Positions 60,500 through 63,125 of a stretch of DNA of 63,125 nt are shown piece after piece. Origin of the DNA: JBNKDD01 sp050288085 (GTDB lineage: Bacteria; Chloroflexota; Anaerolineae; Aggregatilineales; UBA3940). The notes under the pieces are model-generated. The model ran no database searches. It worked only from the letters and a program-made list of their open reading frames with translations, and was not told where the DNA came from. The translations under genes and the position numbers were made by a program. The stretch is from contig JBNKDD010000003.1 in NCBI GenBank assembly GCA_050288085.1, positions 1-63,125 of the forward strand. Direction: 5' to 3'. Each line of letters starts with the position of its first letter. Position 1 is the first letter of the stretch.

Positions 60500-63125
60500 T
60501 TATCCTCCGCCATCGGTAGTCGGCGTGAGGGTTGGTGTTTCGGTCGGTGGTGTGGTATCCACGCCTTCTACGGTTGGCGTGGGCGTTTTCGTTGTCCCGG
60601 CCAACGTCGGCGTAGGCGTGAGAACCTGCGTATTGGTTGGGGTGGGCGTGGCCGTGGGGGTCGGATTCGCCACGTTGAAGGTCACCCTTACGTCAGCGCT
60701 GTTCCCCTCCTGGTCATAGGCCGTCAGCCGGATAGTCACCGGGCCGTTTTGCATGGTAGCCAGGTCAACCTGCGCCAATGGCCCACTCTGCACCGTTTGA
60801 GAGGTCGTCCCCTGGATGGTACCCCAACCCTGTGGGTCAGGCCCCAGGCCGAATTCTACAATGTAGTGTGAGAAGTTCGGCGCATCGACCGTGCCGTAGA
60901 TGGTCAGCAGTCCGCTTTGCTCCGAACCGGAGAGTGGCTGATCGATGAACAAGGATGGTACCGGGGTGTCCGGTCCGCAGGCTTCTTCCGGCGGCACGCC
61001 GAAATTATCCAATTCAATGGATCGCTGCGCGGCCCAGGCCCGACCGTTATCCGTATTGAGCAGCCAATCGCGGGCAAAAGCCGGTACATCGATCAACTGG
61101 CTGGGGTTCGGAATGACGAGGAAGGATTCGTCCTCTGCGTAGTTGGGGCAGTATTCATTGGCGATCAGGCCGGTGAACTTATCAACGCGGAGCTGGCGAT
61201 ATAAACCTGCATCGTTGGCTTCTTTCGGGGGATTATCTGCCGCGAAGACTTCCTGATAGGTTCTATCCCCGCAAAATTCGGATGGCTTGGCTCCATCGTC
61301 TTTGCAGACGGTCTCGGCGATCACCCCCGGCGGCTGCGGGAATTCTCGTGCCGGATACCATTCCTGTGAGGCGTCCATCACCGCTCGCCAGATCGGGCCA
61401 GCCCCGGTCACACCGGTGACGTTGAACATCTCCGAGTTATCAGTGTTGCCGACCCATACCCCCACCGCGATCTCGGTGGTGAAGCCCATCGTCCAGTTGT
61501 CGCGGAAGTCGTTGGTCGTGCCGGTCTTGGCCCCGGCAGGATAGGGTGGGCTGATCGGACTGTTCTCTCCGAAGGCCGGAATACGGGCAACCTTGTCCGA
61601 CAGAATACTCTGGAGCAGGTAGGCATGAACCGGATCGACGGCCTGTTCACCTGGTGGTACTTCGTAGGGATAACCTTCGAGCACTTCACCGTTGATTTCG
61701 ATCCGCTCAATGGCGTAGGTTGGGTGATAAACGCCGCCATCCGCAATGGTGGCAAAGGCGTTTGTCCATTCGAGCAAGTAGACTTCGCCCGCGCCCAGAG
61801 TGAGCGACAGGCCGTATTGATTGGGATTAGACGGATCACCCAGTGAGGTGATGTGTAAATCGTTCAGCGTTTGCAACAGGGCCGGAACGCCTACGTGATC
61901 CAGTGTGAGCACCGCCGGGATGTTCAGGGAGTTGGCGATAGCCTGGCGAACCGACACCGGTCCCCGGAAATTACCATCGTAGTTGACCGGCTCGTAGACT
62001 CCAAAGCCGGGTATCTCATACTCGATGGGTACGTCCCAGATGATAGTAGCCGGTGTCCACCCCTCCCGGAAAGCGGTCAGATAGGTGAAAGGCTTGATCG
62101 ACGATCCGGGCTGCTGCGGTGTCAGGGCGACATTAACCTGCCCGTCGATAGTCTCGTCGTCGAAATTGCGACTGCCGACCATCGCCAAAATTGCCCCGGT
62201 ATCCACGTCGATCACGACCACCGAGCCGTTGTTGACATTCCGGTCGGCTAGACCGGACAGTGTGACTTCGACCTGGTTTTCGGCGAAGTCTTGCAGCCTG
62301 GGATCGAGCGTGGTGTAAACGTCATAGCCAGAGGTATAGATGGTCGGGCCGATCACCGGGTCTTTTTCCAATAACTGCTGCACATAGACCACCCAGTGCG
62401 GGTATTTGACCGCGAAGTCCGGGGCGAAGAATTCTTTCTCCGCGATGGCGTTCAATTCAGGCTGGGCCGCAGCGATCTCAGCATCGCCCACACAAGGGAG
62501 CACCAACTCGGTTTTACCCATGTCGATGCAGTTGGCTTCCTTCATCAGGTCCAATACCTGCCCCTGACGTACCAGGGCTGCTTCTTTATCACGTACCGGG
62601 TCCCAGACTGCCGGGGCCTGCGGAATACCTGCCAGGAATGATGCCTCGGCCAGAGTCAAGTCTTTGGCGCTCTTGTTAAAATAGGTCTGCGATGCGGCCT
62701 CAATCCCATAGGCATGGTTGCCATAAGGAGCCTGGTTAAGATACAGCTCCAGGATTTCGGTTTTGTCGAACCGGCGGCCAAGTTCTGCCGCCAGGAAAAT
62801 CTCCTTGATTTTACGCTCATAGCTCTGGGCGTAACGTTCCTCATCCGGTAGGAGCAGAGCGCGAGTCAACTGCTGGGTGATGGTGCTGGCCCCGGAAACC
62901 ACCTCGCCTTCCTTGTAATTCTGGTACACGGCGCGGATGATGGCCGGGATGCTGAAGCCCGGATTGACGAAGAAATCGCGCTCCTCGGTGGCTACCGTCG
63001 CATGGATCAGATAGGGTGAAACCTCATCGATCGTCACGTAGTCACGGAGTCCGCCCTCCGGGTCGTTCAATTCGTAGAGAACGTTGCCCTCACGGTCACG
63101 GATGCGGGTAGTCTCAAATTGGAGC
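60500..63125 (-). CDS. Class A penicillin-binding protein, 5' end outside window
   Basis: This bifunctional peptidoglycan synthase continues beyond the right edge (the frame reads FETTRIRDREGNVLYELNDPEGG without a start). The GT51 domain shows ATVATEERDFFVNPGF with the catalytic Glu and SGASTITQQLTRALLLP. The transpeptidase has GSSIKPFTYL (SxxK), NSLNIPAVL (SxN) and AKTGTTNDFRDNW (KTG). After it comes a beta-sandwich (FIDQPLSGSEQSGLLTIYGTVDAPN) and a Thr/Pro-rich tail (PTPTNTQ, TLTPTTDGGG), like the linker in the lipoprotein at 43019. It polymerises and crosslinks glycan strands outside the membrane, although Chloroflexota vary in having peptidoglycan. It converges on the toroid gene. Confidence 0.94.
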   Translation of the reverse strand, partial: LQFETTRIRDREGNVLYELNDPEGGLRDYVTIDEVSPYLIHATVATEERDFFVNPGFSIPAIIRAVYQNYKEGEVVSGASTITQQLTRALLLPDEERYAQSYERKIKEIFLAAELGRRFDKTEILELYLNQAPYGNHAYGIEAASQTYFNKSAKDLTLAEASFLAGIPQAPAVWDPVRDKEAALVRQGQVLDLMKEANCIDMGKTELVLPCVGDAEIAAAQPELNAIAEKEFFAPDFAVKYPHWVVYVQQLLEKDPVIGPTIYTSGYDVYTTLDPRLQDFAENQVEVTLSGLADRNVNNGSVVVIDVDTGAILAMVGSRNFDDETIDGQVNVALTPQQPGSSIKPFTYLTAFREGWTPATIIWDVPIEYEIPGFGVYEPVNYDGNFRGPVSVRQAIANSLNIPAVLTLDHVGVPALLQTLNDLHITSLGDPSNPNQYGLSLTLGAGEVYLLEWTNAFATIADGGVYHPTYAIERIEINGEVLEGYPYEVPPGEQAVDPVHAYLLQSILSDKVARIPAFGENSPISPPYPAGAKTGTTNDFRDNWTMGFTTEIAVGVWVGNTDNSEMFNVTGVTGAGPIWRAVMDASQEWYPAREFPQPPGVIAETVCKDDGAKPSEFCGDRTYQEVFAADNPPKEANDAGLYRQLRVDKFTGLIANEYCPNYAEDESFLVIPNPSQLIDVPAFARDWLLNTDNGRAWAAQRSIELDNFGVPPEEACGPDTPVPSLFIDQPLSGSEQSGLLTIYGTVDAPNFSHYIVEFGLGPDPQGWGTIQGTTSQTVQSGPLAQVDLATMQNGPVTIRLTAYDQEGNSADVRVTFNVANPTPTATPTPTNTQVLTPTPTLAGTTKTPTPTVEGVDTTPPTETPTLTPTTDGGG

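Noticed and set aside
60525..60719. Val/Gly-rich plus-strand ORF at the PBP tail
   Set aside because: It is the antisense reading of the Thr/Pro-rich C-terminus of the PBP.
1..63125. tRNA, rRNA and CRISPR
   Set aside because: No T-loop GGTTCGAATCC-like runs, no rRNA signatures and no regularly spaced repeats were seen; a tRNAscan or CRISPR search would settle this.

Overview
The window looks like a chromosomal segment of a Chloroflexota bacterium, probably of the Anaerolineae or a related class. This is an inference from several things together: a complete LysW carrier-protein (alpha-aminoadipate) lysine operon resembling that of Thermus, Thr/Pro-rich 'TPTPT' linkers in a lipoprotein and a penicillin-binding protein, very large PAS/GAF histidine kinases, and GH51 and GH116 glycosidases. 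No rRNA, tRNA, CRISPR array or prophage was recognised.

Layout. 1-6132: the end of a PlsC acyltransferase, a YbhN-type membrane protein, a GT2 glycosyltransferase (minus), then a tightly coupled plus-strand set of sulfotransferase, DprE1-like FAD oxidase and DegT-type PLP enzyme, suggesting a surface polysaccharide or glycolipid locus. 6342-9346: a hemolysin III/PAQR protein, an SGNH hydrolase and a decayed transposase. 9556-15293: a 1364-residue multisensor kinase, a receiver-kinase hybrid and the remnant of another receiver. 15294-24638: a lipoprotein with a HExxH motif, an acetyltransferase, GH51 arabinofuranosidase, ammonium transporter, and a GAF kinase coupled to a double-receiver LuxR regulator. 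24643-35040 (minus): the lysine operon. 35053-44317: zinc-ribbon protein, DUF3054, LysE-type exporter, B3/B4 protein, RtcA, GT39-like membrane protein, CopD-like protein, LspA, a lipoprotein and a sigma-factor fragment. 44535-53136: GH116, acetyltransferase remnant, secreted protein, CorA, ferric-reductase-like protein, OmpR-type two-component pair, PPOX protein, methyltransferase. 53391-63125: glutamate synthase GltBD, a toroid-fold protein, and a class A penicillin-binding protein cut by the window end.

The lysine operon is the centrepiece. The order is promoter, two leader peptides, lysW, lysX, lysY, lysZ, an HXXEE membrane protein, lysJ, lysK, homocitrate synthase, homoaconitase large and small subunits, homoisocitrate dehydrogenase, and then an orphan YefM-type antitoxin. 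It covers 2-oxoglutarate to lysine except the alpha-aminoadipate aminotransferase. Its leader region (34675-35037) holds what reads as two attenuators in series. Each has a very short ORF with five AAG lysine codons, an antiterminator strand at the leader stop codon, and a strong intrinsic terminator whose 5' arm pairs perfectly with that strand. The first leader ORF starts only a few bases after a near-consensus promoter, so it is predicted to be leaderless. No lysine riboswitch or LysM-type regulator is seen. Together this predicts lysine-codon-dependent, double-gated transcription attenuation of the whole pathway.

Nitrogen assimilation also recurs: the ammonium transporter (19638-21011) and GltBD (53391-59367) would supply the glutamate used by the lysine aminotransferases. 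Several decayed genes (transposase, receiver, acetyltransferase, sigma factor) show ongoing gene loss in the intergenic spaces.
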